From assembly GCF_013141695.1 (NCBI RefSeq), contig NZ_WHNY01000082.1, positions 1-64,000 of the forward strand: DNA of 64,000 nt, written 5' to 3'. The position numbers were made by a program, and so were the translations under genes. Shown piece by piece: positions 1 through 8,217 of the stretch. Numbering within the stretch: the stretch's first letter is position 1; every line of letters begins with the position of its first letter. The DNA comes from Paenibacillus plantarum (lineage in GTDB: Bacteria; Bacillota; Bacilli; Paenibacillales; NBRC-103111). Under the pieces are notes generated by a model. It did not search any database. It saw nothing but the letters and a program-made list of their open reading frames with translations, and had not been told where the DNA came from.

Positions 1-4
1 TTCT

Positions 5-46
5 ACGAGGCTGTGGATTAATACCGGCAGCCTCGTCTTGTTTCTT
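5..46 (+). terminator. Intrinsic terminator of a gene left of the window
   Basis: Perfect 9-bp stem (ACGAGGCTG at 5-13 with CAGCCTCGT at 28-36) followed by a T-rich run (CTTGTTTCTT). It probably ends a plus-strand gene beyond the left edge. Bases 47-124 show no gene. Confidence 0.5.
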
Positions 47-124
47 ATTGAACAAACGTTCCTCATTTGCGGAATTCTTTGAGTCTTTACAGGATTTTAT
101 GAATAAATTTGTTGTAGTCATTAA

Positions 125-823
125 CTAAGATTGCTTGGTAGAAAGCACTTCAATTGACTGATAAATAAGTTTTTGTTTGTTTGGTAATTCCATATCTCTA
201 TGAAAGTGGCCAAAATACCACTTTTTATAAGATAAACGTTCTTTTATTTGCTCAAGGTAATCACTTAACTGATCCTCATGAATACCAGTATCTTTAGATT
301 TATTAAGAATCTGCAAGGTCGATGAAGGACACATATGCGTGATTACGATATCGACCTCCCATTTATGCCGCTCTAAATTTTTAATTCCTTCTTGGTACTC
401 TTCTAGTGATGGCATCTCTTCTGGCCACCAATTAACATTCTCTTTCCGATACTCTTTGTCGTGAGATTGAGCTCCTCCAAAAGTAAAGATCTTGTATCCC
501 TTAATAGTAAAAATCTGCCCTCTCATTAAATGTATAATGCTTTCACTTATTCGATGTACGTTTCCACCATTCCAACTCTCTACAGGATAAGAATTAAGCA
601 ACTTAAAATTCTCATGATTTCCGTCAATGAATAAAGTACTAAAATTTTTTCGAGCTAACCATTTCCTCCAAAATAATTCATCATTTTTATTTTCCCATAC
701 AAGACCAAAATCTCCAGCGATTATTACAAAGTCGTCTTTACTTAAATCTCTATTTATGGGAAATCGTTTGGAATTCAATTTACCAATATCTATATACCCA
801 TGAAGATCACCAGTTACGTACAA
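125..823 (-). CDS. Calcineurin-like metallophosphoesterase
   Basis: A 232-aa protein with the dinuclear-metal phosphoesterase signature in order: GDLHG near residue 5, GDFG near 37, GNHEN near 68, a THMCPS histidine motif near 162 and GHFH near 205. These are the usual metal-binding and catalytic residues of the calcineurin-like superfamily, which hydrolyses phosphomono- or diesters; the substrate cannot be read from the sequence. No signal peptide, so it should be cytoplasmic. Start is TTG at 823, with AGGAAG about 9 bases upstream. It stands alone: the region from 824 to the L25 promoter near 990 shows no other gene. Confidence 0.85.
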   Translation of the reverse strand: MYVTGDLHGYIDIGKLNSKRFPINRDLSKDDFVIIAGDFGLVWENKNDELFWRKWLARKNFSTLFIDGNHENFKLLNSYPVESWNGGNVHRISESIIHLMRGQIFTIKGYKIFTFGGAQSHDKEYRKENVNWWPEEMPSLEEYQEGIKNLERHKWEVDIVITHMCPSSTLQILNKSKDTGIHEDQLSDYLEQIKERLSYKKWYFGHFHRDMELPNKQKLIYQSIEVLSTKQS

Positions 824-991
824 TGTAATTCACTTCCTTGGATAAAACTCAATTTAATAACTAACAGTTTATTCTCCACTCTCCACCATTTTCCTTTATC
901 TGTAACTAAACTATAGTTCTGCATTACTTGAACGATTTGAGAATTTGGACAAAAAGTAAAGGAATTCGAGAGTTCAAAAATTGATGCCGAT

Positions 992-1017
992 GTTTGAGTT
1001 TTCTCTAGATTGGGTAT
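992..1017 (+). promoter_or_regulatory. SigB-type promoter of the L25/ctc gene
   Basis: GTTTGA (992-997), 14-base spacer, GGGTAT (1012-1017). The SigmaB consensus is GTTTAA-N12-15-GGGTAT, so this is 5/6 plus 6/6 at an allowed spacing. It lies about 50 bases ahead of the L25/Ctc start, and ctc of Bacillus subtilis is a classic SigmaB gene. Whether this organism has SigmaB cannot be told from the window. Confidence 0.5.
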
Positions 1018-1068
1018 GTAATAATAGGGCTTTTAGCTGCTTTTACAATCTTTCAGGAGGTGTTCGTA

Positions 1069-1668
1069 ATGAGTAATTCTATTCAACTATTAGACCGTAC
1101 CTGCAATTTAAAACAGATGAGAAAGCAAGGGCAAATTCCGGCAGTCGTATACAGCAGCAGAATGAAAAACGAGCATATAGCTGTTGAGGAGAAAGTAATC
1201 CGTGCCGCACTTAAAAGCAATGCGCACGCGATTCTAGAAGTCGTCCTGCCTTCCAAGAAAAAGCATCCCGTGATGATTCATCAAGTTCAAAAGGACGGTT
1301 TAAGCGGACAATTGATGCATATTGATTTTCTGCAAATTAATATGAAAGAGAAGCTTGATACTGCTGTGGCCGTTCATTTCAGCGGAGAGCCCCTCGGCAC
1401 CAAAGAAGGCGGTATGCTGCAGATTGAGATGCATGAGGTCCTGATTCGCTGTATGCCAAATAAGCTGCCAAGTTCATTGGATGTGGATATTAGTAAGCTA
1501 AGCATAGGCGACAAATTGCATGTTTCCGACTTGGATGCGGGCAAGGATGTAGAAATCTTAACAGATCCGGAAGTAATTCTTGTAACTATCCTGGCAGCTC
1601 AGAAGCTTGATGAAACACTTGAACCTGCAGCCGATGTCGCGGAAGCGGAAAGCAAGGTAGAAGTTTAA
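1069..1668 (+). CDS. ctc: 50S ribosomal protein L25/general stress protein Ctc
   Basis: A 199-aa protein of the long L25 (TL5/CTC) type: an N-terminal 5S-rRNA-binding L25 domain (about residues 1-90, including the IPAVVYSS segment) and a C-terminal beta-barrel domain (about 90-185), ending in an acidic tail. It binds 5S rRNA in the large subunit and in Bacillus is induced by stress. I place the start at ATG 1069, with AGGAGG at 1055-1060 at ideal spacing; an in-frame GTG at 1060 overlaps that ribosome binding site and is unlikely. A SigB-like promoter lies upstream and a hairpin downstream. Confidence 0.93.
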   Translation: MSNSIQLLDRTCNLKQMRKQGQIPAVVYSSRMKNEHIAVEEKVIRAALKSNAHAILEVVLPSKKKHPVMIHQVQKDGLSGQLMHIDFLQINMKEKLDTAVAVHFSGEPLGTKEGGMLQIEMHEVLIRCMPNKLPSSLDVDISKLSIGDKLHVSDLDAGKDVEILTDPEVILVTILAAQKLDETLEPAADVAEAESKVEV

Positions 1669-1684
1669 TCAAACAATCTATGCT

Positions 1685-1722
1685 ACACAAAGAGCTTGGC
1701 TTATATGCCAGGCTCTTTGTGT
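1685..1722 (+). terminator. Hairpin after ctc
   Basis: A 16-bp stem (1685-1700 with 1707-1722, one T.G wobble) around a 6-base loop. The following tract is poor in T, so termination efficiency is uncertain, but it sits 17 bases after the L25 stop. Confidence 0.6.
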
Positions 1723-1823
1723 ACATGAACAGATTGAGCGCCGGTGTAAAGTTCGGCTTGTTCAACTTTTTCGAAACTCAGCGATTTGATTATCATTTTG
1801 TAAGGGCTCGCATGTGAGTGAAG

Positions 1824-1887
1824 TCCAAAAAAACCTTATCCGAGGGCAAGAGCTTCAAATTGTCTTCCCTTTCTCGATATAAGGTTT
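1824..1887 (-). terminator. Terminator of the amidohydrolase-Rieske operon
   Basis: On the minus strand a stem AAACCTTAT...ATAAGGTTT (1831-1839 with 1879-1887), with further pairing inside, is followed by a run of seven T. It lies just beyond the Rieske gene stop at 1899. Confidence 0.6.
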
Positions 1888-1898
1888 CATTGGCACTG

Positions 1899-2270
1899 CT
1901 ACATCTCGATGTATACTTTTCCCTGCTCCACTGACAAATCAAACATTTCAACTACAACCTCGTAGGTTTTTGTGCGGACTTTATTGTCTACAACAAGACC
2001 GCCGGTTTTAATGTCAAATTCCCAATGGTGCCAGGGACAACGAACGATTTCCCCTTCTTGTTCGTAAATAAATTGCCCAGGCAGCGGCGAAGTGACCCAT
2101 GAAGTAACGGGTCCTTTACATAGACTAGCCCCCTGATGAGGACAGTAATTAAGAATGGCATGAAGCTTTCCGGATAATTGATAAATCCCTACACTCCGCC
2201 CCTTTACATCAACAATTTTGGGTCCCCCGTCCATGAATTCGTCAACTGTTCCTAAATAATGTAGCGCCAT
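1899..2270 (-). CDS. Rieske [2Fe-2S] ferredoxin-like protein
   Basis: A 123-aa single-domain Rieske protein. Ligands are visible as C43-P-H45 and C78-P-W-H81, the two halves of the Rieske motif; the 2Fe-2S cluster would shuttle electrons or act as a small redox partner. There is no catalytic oxygenase domain, so it is the ferredoxin type rather than an oxygenase alpha subunit. It follows the amidohydrolase with a 2-base gap, so the two are clearly one operon. The pairing suggests a role in the same catabolic step, but no oxygenase or reductase is encoded beside it. Confidence 0.85.
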   Translation of the reverse strand: MALHYLGTVDEFMDGGPKIVDVKGRSVGIYQLSGKLHAILNYCPHQGASLCKGPVTSWVTSPLPGQFIYEQEGEIVRCPWHHWEFDIKTGGLVVDNKVRTKTYEVVVEMFDLSVEQGKVYIEM

Positions 2271-2272
2271 CG

Positions 2273-3397
2273 CTATTCCTCCGACTTATCCTGCATAGGC
2301 AGGCCATAGTACTTGGCAGCATTATTGTAAAACACATTATCTGTCGTTTCTTTGTCCAGTTTTGGGAACACGAGCTTCGGCGAGTCAAAATCCCAATGCG
2401 GGTAATCGCTGCAGAAGAGCAGCCTTTCCTTTGCGTGCATTGCCTCGAATAACGTGTCGAAAGCTTGACGGTTCGGCGTTTCCTCAATTGGCTGGGAGCC
2501 GATGTACATGTTGGTAAGCAAATATTCGCTAGGCTTTTTTTTCACCCAAGGCGTCTGATCGCGCAATGCTTTCCAATCTTGGTCGAGACGCCACAAGTAA
2601 GGAGCGACCCAGAAGACGCCGCCTTCGATAAACGCTACCTGCAGCTCCGGAAATATTTCAAATACGCCTTCGAAAATAAAGCTGGCCATATGAGCCATGT
2701 AAGCTTGCGCACGGGCAGCGCGGTATTCAATATAGTAAGAAGGATAGCCGACATTCGTAGCGGGTGCGTTCATCCCATCGCCGATAGCTCCTACATGCAT
2801 GGTGAAGTTGATGCCATGCTTCAAGCAAGCCTCATAGATTGGATGATACATTTTATTTCCGTAAGGATGATGCGAACCCGACGGAACATAAGCTTGAACC
2901 ATTCCGGGATGGGAGCCGAGCCGCTCGATTTCCCGAACCGATGCAGCCACATCGTGAATCGGCAGGTAGATAGAGCCTCTGAACCGGGGCTCCTTCTCGA
3001 GCCAATGCTCGATCGTATAATCGTTGAAAGCGGAACACAATGCAGCCGAATAATACGTATCAGCAGTGTTCGTGCTTGCTATAAATTCACCGGTCAAAAT
3101 CCCGTATCGGATGTCAAAAGGATTCAAAAGCTGCTCGACCATGAAGTCCAGATCCGAACCGGCAGGACCGCCGTTTGGAGGGAAGGCATCGGCTCTCTTA
3201 CCGATGTTGCCTCCGTTCAGCGTACCCGGCCCTCCGCCAAGACTCGGTCCCCACAGTTCAATACGCTCCCTATATTCCCGCGGCAAGTAAGGGAACAATT
3301 GCTTGATGTCCTGGAACGTATGATGGATATCACAATCAATAATGCCTTTGCCTTTGCGTTGCTTTGTCTGCTTGGCCGTTGCTTCTATTACACTCAT
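2273..3397 (-). CDS. Amidohydrolase-2 family metal-dependent hydrolase/decarboxylase
   Basis: A 374-aa TIM-barrel protein of the amidohydrolase-2 (ACMSD-like) family. Visible features: an N-terminal metal motif IDCDIHHTF near residue 20, a TMHVGAIG histidine strand near 200, EGGVFWVAPYLWRLDQDW near 260 and a C-terminal CSDYPHWDFDSP motif with the conserved Asp and His. Members hydrolyse or decarboxylate aromatic or cyclic acids; the substrate is not evident. It is the first gene of an operon with the Rieske ferredoxin and is divergent from an AraC regulator. A long opposite-strand open frame over it is a shadow. Confidence 0.85.
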   Translation of the reverse strand: MSVIEATAKQTKQRKGKGIIDCDIHHTFQDIKQLFPYLPREYRERIELWGPSLGGGPGTLNGGNIGKRADAFPPNGGPAGSDLDFMVEQLLNPFDIRYGILTGEFIASTNTADTYYSAALCSAFNDYTIEHWLEKEPRFRGSIYLPIHDVAASVREIERLGSHPGMVQAYVPSGSHHPYGNKMYHPIYEACLKHGINFTMHVGAIGDGMNAPATNVGYPSYYIEYRAARAQAYMAHMASFIFEGVFEIFPELQVAFIEGGVFWVAPYLWRLDQDWKALRDQTPWVKKKPSEYLLTNMYIGSQPIEETPNRQAFDTLFEAMHAKERLLFCSDYPHWDFDSPKLVFPKLDKETTDNVFYNNAAKYYGLPMQDKSEE

Positions 3398-3554
3398 GTT
3401 GTCATCTCCCCTTCTTTGTTTGCCTCTCTATCATAAAACTTGAACCGCCCAGTCGAGAATGGTATTTCGCAATGATGATTTGTCATTTTGTAAGGTAAGT
3501 GCTATGCTTTATCCAACTCTCAATAGACCGGTTTCAGAAGGGAAGGACGAAAGT

Positions 3555-4439
3555 ATGGTCAAGAGGCAGCATACTGACAAATATGATGAATCACGCAATT
3601 ATGTCGTAGACGAGTTAGCTTTGCACGGCGGCTTATGGCCAGTCCGGATGGGACGTATCAAAGCTGGACCGGAACATCGCTTCCCGCAACGTATGATCGA
3701 TTATTACGCATTGCATTTTGTAATTAACGGAAAGATTCGTCATCGCTATGGAGATCAGCACATCGAGCTAGCCAAGGGCGATGTTTTTTGTGCATATCCG
3801 GGTGTCGTATACCACCATTTCATTGATCCGTCCGACCAGCCCTTGGAAATGATTTGGGTTTCCATCGATGGCGGGCAGACGCCGTTGCTGCTCGAGAAAG
3901 CCGGCTTCCGACCGTCTGCCCCTTATGTCCCGGGTGTGATTGGCAAAGAGCTCGAAACATCGCTCGTCCATCTGTTCAGTCAACAGGAAGATAATGGCAG
4001 TCAAAGGCAAGTCGAATTGATTGCGGCTATCTACCGTATATTCGGGCTTATGATCCCTAAAAATACAACCGACAAATCAGATACAGGACCTACTGGATGG
4101 ATTCCCCGAAGCATAGAGTACATGAATATGCATTATGCCGAAAATATTAACGTACAAGACGTCGCTGAGTATATTTCGGTTCACCGAGCTTATTTTTCAA
4201 AGATTTTCGCCGAGCAGACCGGAATGACGCCAATCCAATATTTGCAAAAGCTCCGTATGGAGAGAGCACTTCAGCTTCTGCAGCAAACACGGCATTCGAT
4301 CTCGGAAATCGCAATGATGCTCGGTTATCCCGATTTATACTCTTTCAGCCGGGCATTCAGCAAACATTACGCAGCATCTCCGAGTAAACTGCGCGAAAAT
4401 GCCGCAAGTCCGGTGGTGGCTGCACATTCAATCGAGTAA
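3555..4439 (+). CDS. AraC family transcriptional regulator
   Basis: N-terminal cupin sensing domain (from about residue 20, with the YPGVVYHHFIDP strand) and a C-terminal double helix-turn-helix AraC domain whose second half reads ISEIAMMLGYPDLYSFSRAF. I prefer ATG 3555 (294 aa), preceded by GGAAGG at good spacing, over ATG 3459, which lacks a ribosome binding site. It is divergent from the amidohydrolase operon, which it probably controls in response to the substrate; this is inferred from position. 4440-4502 shows no further feature. Confidence 0.88.
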   Translation: MVKRQHTDKYDESRNYVVDELALHGGLWPVRMGRIKAGPEHRFPQRMIDYYALHFVINGKIRHRYGDQHIELAKGDVFCAYPGVVYHHFIDPSDQPLEMIWVSIDGGQTPLLLEKAGFRPSAPYVPGVIGKELETSLVHLFSQQEDNGSQRQVELIAAIYRIFGLMIPKNTTDKSDTGPTGWIPRSIEYMNMHYAENINVQDVAEYISVHRAYFSKIFAEQTGMTPIQYLQKLRMERALQLLQQTRHSISEIAMMLGYPDLYSFSRAFSKHYAASPSKLRENAASPVVAAHSIE

Positions 4440-4502
4440 TTTGTCTGGTGATAAGAGAACCAATGAAGTGTCGTAACGCAGCGATTACCAACCATAAGCC
4501 TT

Positions 4503-5429
4503 TTAATCATTCAACAAATAAGAATATTTCTCCACCATGCTAATTAAATAATTACGAAATTCTTCAACATATGTTTTGGGTTCTAAGATTTCTATATTTG
4601 TACCGAGGCTTGCTAAGAATTGAAAGCCAATACTGTTTTGAGGAACGTGGATGGTGGCTAAGAAATAGTCAGAACTATAGTTTTCAATACTCTTTCGACC
4701 GTACCTTTCAATGAATTGATCTTTTATGTTAGGCGAAATAAACGCTTTAATAGCGACTAATTGCGGTTGATAACTAGCTTCATGTTCTTGTTCCAATGAA
4801 TAATCTCTAGGGTTAAATGTGTTTTCATCCATATGAAAATGATCGATCCTGGATAATTTAAATGTTCTATATCTCTGACGATGTAAACAGAATCCCTTCA
4901 AGTACCAGCTAGCTTCGCTAAAATGAAGCAAGTATGGCTCGACAATTCTATTTGTAGTAGTGCCATTTTTATCTATATAATCAAATGAAACTAACTTCCT
5001 CTTTAATATCGATTCTTGGCATAATTTCAAGGTTTGAAGAATCTCTGACCGACCCTCCCACTCATAAAATGACAGATGGATTGAACCTTTCGGAGACAAT
5101 GGGTTAACCATGGCTTCTATTTTTTTTATAGTCACTTCAACTTCTTTGCTAATTAGAATTTGTTCCAATCCGCCGAGCGCAGTCAATATATTCTCCAAGT
5201 CGGAGTTGCTTAAAAGGCGTTTATCAACTTTGTATTCATCCATCATACAATATCCGCCATTGATTCCATTGATCGAATAGATCGGGATATTTGATAAACT
5301 CAGTGTTTCCATATCACGAAGAATCGTCCTTTTGGAAACGTTAAACAATTGTGCGAATTCATTTGCAGTAACGACATCTTTTTTCAGCAAAATCATGATG
5401 ATAGAAATTAATCTCTCAACCTTGTCCAT
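4503..5429 (-). CDS. WYL-domain HTH transcriptional regulator (YafY type)
   Basis: A 308-aa regulator: N-terminal winged HTH of the HTH_11/DeoR type (residues 1-60, VSKRTILRDMETLS), a WYL domain in the middle (about 140-215, with the SWYLKGFCLHRQRYRTFKLSRI strand) and a WCX-like C-terminus. Such proteins usually act as dimeric repressors or activators of a neighbouring gene. It is divergent from the VOC-family gene at 5531, and a perfect inverted repeat lies between them, so control of itself and that gene is likely. Confidence 0.88.
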   Translation of the reverse strand: MDKVERLISIIMILLKKDVVTANEFAQLFNVSKRTILRDMETLSLSNIPIYSINGINGGYCMMDEYKVDKRLLSNSDLENILTALGGLEQILISKEVEVTIKKIEAMVNPLSPKGSIHLSFYEWEGRSEILQTLKLCQESILKRKLVSFDYIDKNGTTTNRIVEPYLLHFSEASWYLKGFCLHRQRYRTFKLSRIDHFHMDENTFNPRDYSLEQEHEASYQPQLVAIKAFISPNIKDQFIERYGRKSIENYSSDYFLATIHVPQNSIGFQFLASLGTNIEILEPKTYVEEFRNYLISMVEKYSYLLND

Positions 5430-5465
5430 ATTTCCCCTTCTTTTTCTCTACTTCATCGAAGAACA

Positions 5466-5483
5466 GTGACATACTGCTGTCAC
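5466..5483. promoter_or_regulatory. Putative WYL-regulator operator
   Basis: GTGACA-N6-TGTCAC, a perfect 6-6-6 inverted repeat in the 101-base divergent promoter region. Related TGACA...TGTCA repeats are usual between YafY-like regulators and PhnB/VOC genes, from my memory of the family. Confidence 0.5.
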
Positions 5484-5530
5484 CTTTTGTGGATTATACT
5501 ACATTTATCACATGAAGGAGGTAATATTTT

Positions 5531-5995
5531 ATGTCAGCTATTACATATTTAAACTTTGATGGAATCGCAGAACAAGCGATTGAATTTTATGCGGAGGCTT
5601 TACATGCGAACGAGGTGAAAAAGGTAAAATTCAGCGATTTCCCCCAAGATCCAAACTATCCTTTGCCAGAAAATGAATTAAATATGATCATGGAATCATC
5701 AATTGAATTTGCAGGCGGAAAAGTCATGATGTCGGATATTCTACCATCAATGAAGAGTGTAACGGGCGAGTTGGTTAAAGGAAACAATATACTGATTAGT
5801 ATCGTTATTGATGATAAACAAACATTGGAAACTTACTTTTCTAATTTGTCTGCAGGTGGTTATGTTATCATGCCGTTATCAGAGATGCCTTGGTCTTCCT
5901 GCTTCGGAATGTTAGCTGATAAATTTGGCGTTGTTTGGAAATTTAATAGTGACGCAGATAAGTTCCTTGATAAAGTTATTTCAAACAAACAGTAA
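5531..5995 (+). CDS. VOC superfamily (PhnB-like) protein
   Basis: A 154-aa protein with the glyoxalase/bleomycin-resistance fold of the PhnB (3-demethylubiquinone methyltransferase-like) branch: YLNFDGIAEQAIEFYAEAL at the start and a C-terminal PWSSCFGMLADKFGVVWKFN segment. PhnB-type proteins are small cytoplasmic dimers whose substrates are mostly unknown. Start ATG 5531 with GGAGG 8-9 bases upstream. Divergent from the WYL regulator and followed by its own terminator. Confidence 0.85.
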   Translation: MSAITYLNFDGIAEQAIEFYAEALHANEVKKVKFSDFPQDPNYPLPENELNMIMESSIEFAGGKVMMSDILPSMKSVTGELVKGNNILISIVIDDKQTLETYFSNLSAGGYVIMPLSEMPWSSCFGMLADKFGVVWKFNSDADKFLDKVISNKQ

Positions 5996-6001
5996 CACGT
6001 T

Positions 6002-6036
6002 AAAAAATGGCCTGTTCAATTAAAGGCCATTTTTTT
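6002..6036 (+). terminator. Intrinsic terminator after the VOC gene
   Basis: AAAAAATGGCCT, 10-base loop, AGGCCATTTTTTT: a strong bidirectional terminator. Bases 6037-6178 show no gene. Confidence 0.85.
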
Positions 6037-6178
6037 ATATTCCTTTTGAATTAAAGGTATACTAAGGGATTATGTATCAATTTTATATTGGTCCAATCTA
6101 TACTTGGTGGGAAATCAGGGGCTGATAATTATTCTCCCCTTCTTTCAATGGCAGACAAAGGCCGCACGGACTCAAGAA

Positions 6179-6637
6179 TTATTCGAATCTTTCTGCGCAT
6201 TCCTGAAGTAAGCGACAGAATGAACGATTGTGACCTATATAAAACGATGAGAGATCGTAGCGATTCCTTTCAGGTTCAAGGGATACCAATACACGATGCT
6301 TCATCCGGTTCATGGTCAATTGGACGAATCGAGCTGCTTGCTCCGAGGCAATTAAGGTAAGATAGGCATAGAGAGAATGATCTTCAGGCTCATCGAGAGG
6401 ACTTACACCTGCACATGAAAATTCAGTCATAATGTCTTTCTGCTTAAGGATTGTCAAGGCAGGATACAATTGCAAATCAACATGGATATTGCCAAACAAT
6501 TTGGTAATCTTGGCTTGTTTACGTTTCTTATCGCGATCTATCCAAAGGAGTAATTCCTCCCCGCGACGATGCCACTGCATTTTGTTGTGATTGCTCATTA
6601 TGATTTCCTTCTCATCCTTGGCTTGCATATTCATCAT
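6179..6637 (-). CDS. Hypothetical protein, 152 aa
   Basis: Not recognised with certainty. A soluble, basic 152-aa protein. The central stretch TEFSCAGVSPLDEPEDHSLY followed by AYLTL resembles the FxCxG...AYI pattern of small uncharacterised Bacillota proteins, but I assign no function. Start ATG 6637 has AAAGGAGGT 8 bases upstream; a second ATG at 6598 has a weaker site. It lies next to the zinc cluster but no Zur box precedes it. Confidence 0.6.
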   Translation of the reverse strand: MMNMQAKDEKEIIMSNHNKMQWHRRGEELLLWIDRDKKRKQAKITKLFGNIHVDLQLYPALTILKQKDIMTEFSCAGVSPLDEPEDHSLYAYLTLIASEQAARFVQLTMNRMKHRVLVSLEPERNRYDLSSFYIGHNRSFCRLLQECAERFE

Positions 6638-6685
6638 ATGGCCAGACCTCCTTTGGATATCTCCTTATCAACTTGTTAGTATATC

Positions 6686-6710
6686 AAAACCCGGGCTTAA
6701 TAGCCCGGAA
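6686..6710 (-). terminator. Terminator of the yciC-rpmG operon
   Basis: Minus-strand hairpin CCGGGCT-atta-AGCCCGG followed by GTTTTG, 14 bases after the L33 stop codon. Confidence 0.6.
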
Positions 6711-6723
6711 TTCCCGAATATTT

Positions 6724-6873
6724 TTATCGTGTTTCACGATGAAGTGTAACTCTATTCAAACGTGGACAAAACTTTTTCAATTCAAGACGAGCTGGATTGT
6801 TTCTTTTGTTCTTGGTCGTTGTGTAGTTTCGGTCACCTGTTTCCGTACACGCCAATGTAATAACAACTCTCAT
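6724..6873 (-). CDS. rpmG: 50S ribosomal protein L33, zinc-independent (C-) type
   Basis: A 49-aa L33, too short for a typical length cut-off. It carries the hallmark segments RNYTTTKNKRNNPARLELKK and TLHRETR. In zinc-binding L33 the metal sits in two CxxC motifs; here only C9 (CTET) and C36 (CPRL) remain, so the zinc site is gone. Such C- paralogues replace the zinc form when zinc is scarce and are Zur-controlled in Bacillus. Start ATG 6873 has GGAGGTG 6 bases upstream. It lies 38 bases downstream of the yciC-like GTPase on the same strand, so it should be co-transcribed from the Zur-box promoter at 8145-8165. Confidence 0.92.
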   Translation of the reverse strand: MRVVITLACTETGDRNYTTTKNKRNNPARLELKKFCPRLNRVTLHRETR

Positions 6874-6911
6874 ACTCTTCACCTCCTATCGGTAATAGTC
6901 TAGATAAGACT

Positions 6912-8129
6912 TTACGGTAATGGACAAGCTTCTTCCAGTTCCATCATGGAATTTGGTAAATGATCTTCGAACTGATTCCAATCCCATTGCATTTCAACAT
7001 CCGTTAATAAACAACCGTCCAGTGAGGCAATAATTTCAGCACGATCCATGTCTATCCCAATGAAGACAACTTTATTGATCCGGTCTCCATTGGTGTCATC
7101 CCAATGCGTGATTTGCTCAGCATCTTCATTAAGAACAGCCTCTCGCTCGCCATCAGGTAGCGCAGCTACCCAATATCCTGCAGGACCGAACCGAATGGAA
7201 GGTCCTGCCTGACTTAGATTCTGAGCAAATTCGTTTCGCGTTGCCAACCACATAATTCCTTTAGATCGAACAATCTCAGCAGGCCAATGTTCCATCCAAC
7301 TCATAAGTCGCGATGGCTCGAAGGGTCTTACTCTTTCATAAACAAAGGAAGAAATACCGTATTCGTCTGTTTCTGGGGTATGAATCTCTTTCTCCATTTC
7401 CCTCAACCAGCCTGCCGATGTACTTGCTTCATCAAAATTGAAAAGATGTGTATTCAGAATCTCAGCTGGTTCCACACGTCCATGAACAGATCGAATAAAC
7501 TTTGCTCTAGGTTGTAAAGCACGAAGTACACCCTCTAATTCAACCAACTCATCTTCTTCCAGCATGTCACATTTATTCAAAATGAGTACATCACAAAACT
7601 CGATCTGATCAATAAGAAGATCAACAACTTCACGTGTGTCATCGTCTCCGACGGCTTGACTACGTTCGAGCAGCGTTTCACCAGAGGAATAATCCGTCCA
7701 GAAACGATATGCATCAACCACAGTCACCATCGTATCCAATCGGCAGAATTGAGTAAGATCTATACCATTCTCCTCATCCAAATAACTGAACGTTTGTGCG
7801 ACCGGTAATGGCTCACCTACACCCGTTGATTCAATGAGGATGTAGTCAAATTTATCCTCTTTGGCTAGCCTCTCGACTTCTTTCAAAAGGTCTTCACGAA
7901 GTGTGCAGCAAATACAACCATTGGACATCTCAACTAAGCTTTCACTCGTTCGGGATAGCCCGTTACCTTCCCTTATTAAATCGGCATCTATGTTGACTTC
8001 GCTTAAATCATTGACGATTACTGCTACCTTTAAGCCATCTCGATTATTGAGGATATGATTTAACAATGTTGTTTTTCCTGCTCCTAGGTAGCCGCTTAAT
8101 ACAGTGACAGGTATTTTAATAGTAGACAT
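6912..8129 (-). CDS. yciC: CobW/YciC-type GTPase, zinc chaperone (first copy)
   Basis: A 405-aa COG0523 protein. Walker A is GYLGAGKTT (residues 13-21), the metal-binding CxCC motif is C72-I-C74-C75, and LNKCD gives GTP base recognition; a CobW C-terminal domain covers about 270-395. YciC/ZagA-like proteins are zinc-starvation metallochaperones that hand zinc to enzymes under GTP control. Start ATG 8129 with AAGGAGAG. A near-perfect Zur box lies 16 bases upstream of the start, which supports the zinc branch of the family. It probably leads a two-gene operon with the C- L33. Confidence 0.9.
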   Translation of the reverse strand: MSTIKIPVTVLSGYLGAGKTTLLNHILNNRDGLKVAVIVNDLSEVNIDADLIREGNGLSRTSESLVEMSNGCICCTLREDLLKEVERLAKEDKFDYILIESTGVGEPLPVAQTFSYLDEENGIDLTQFCRLDTMVTVVDAYRFWTDYSSGETLLERSQAVGDDDTREVVDLLIDQIEFCDVLILNKCDMLEEDELVELEGVLRALQPRAKFIRSVHGRVEPAEILNTHLFNFDEASTSAGWLREMEKEIHTPETDEYGISSFVYERVRPFEPSRLMSWMEHWPAEIVRSKGIMWLATRNEFAQNLSQAGPSIRFGPAGYWVAALPDGEREAVLNEDAEQITHWDDTNGDRINKVVFIGIDMDRAEIIASLDGCLLTDVEMQWDWNQFEDHLPNSMMELEEACPLP

Positions 8130-8144
8130 AATAACTCTCCTTAT

Positions 8145-8165
8145 TTTCCGTAATTATTACGAATA
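8145..8165. promoter_or_regulatory. Zur box upstream of yciC-rpmG
   Basis: Core GTAATTATTAC at 8150-8160, flanked by CC and GAATA: matches the Bacillus Zur 7-1-7 palindrome (TCGTAATnATTACGA) at all but one core-arm position. It separates this operon from znuA. Confidence 0.8.
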
Positions 8166-8217
8166 ATCATTAAGTGACACAATGTTTGCTTGATTGCTCA
8201 TATTCATTTAAGTACAG

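Noticed and set aside
2465..3436. 323-codon open frame opposite the amidohydrolase
   Set aside because: No family features, no ribosome binding site; shadow of a well-conserved gene.
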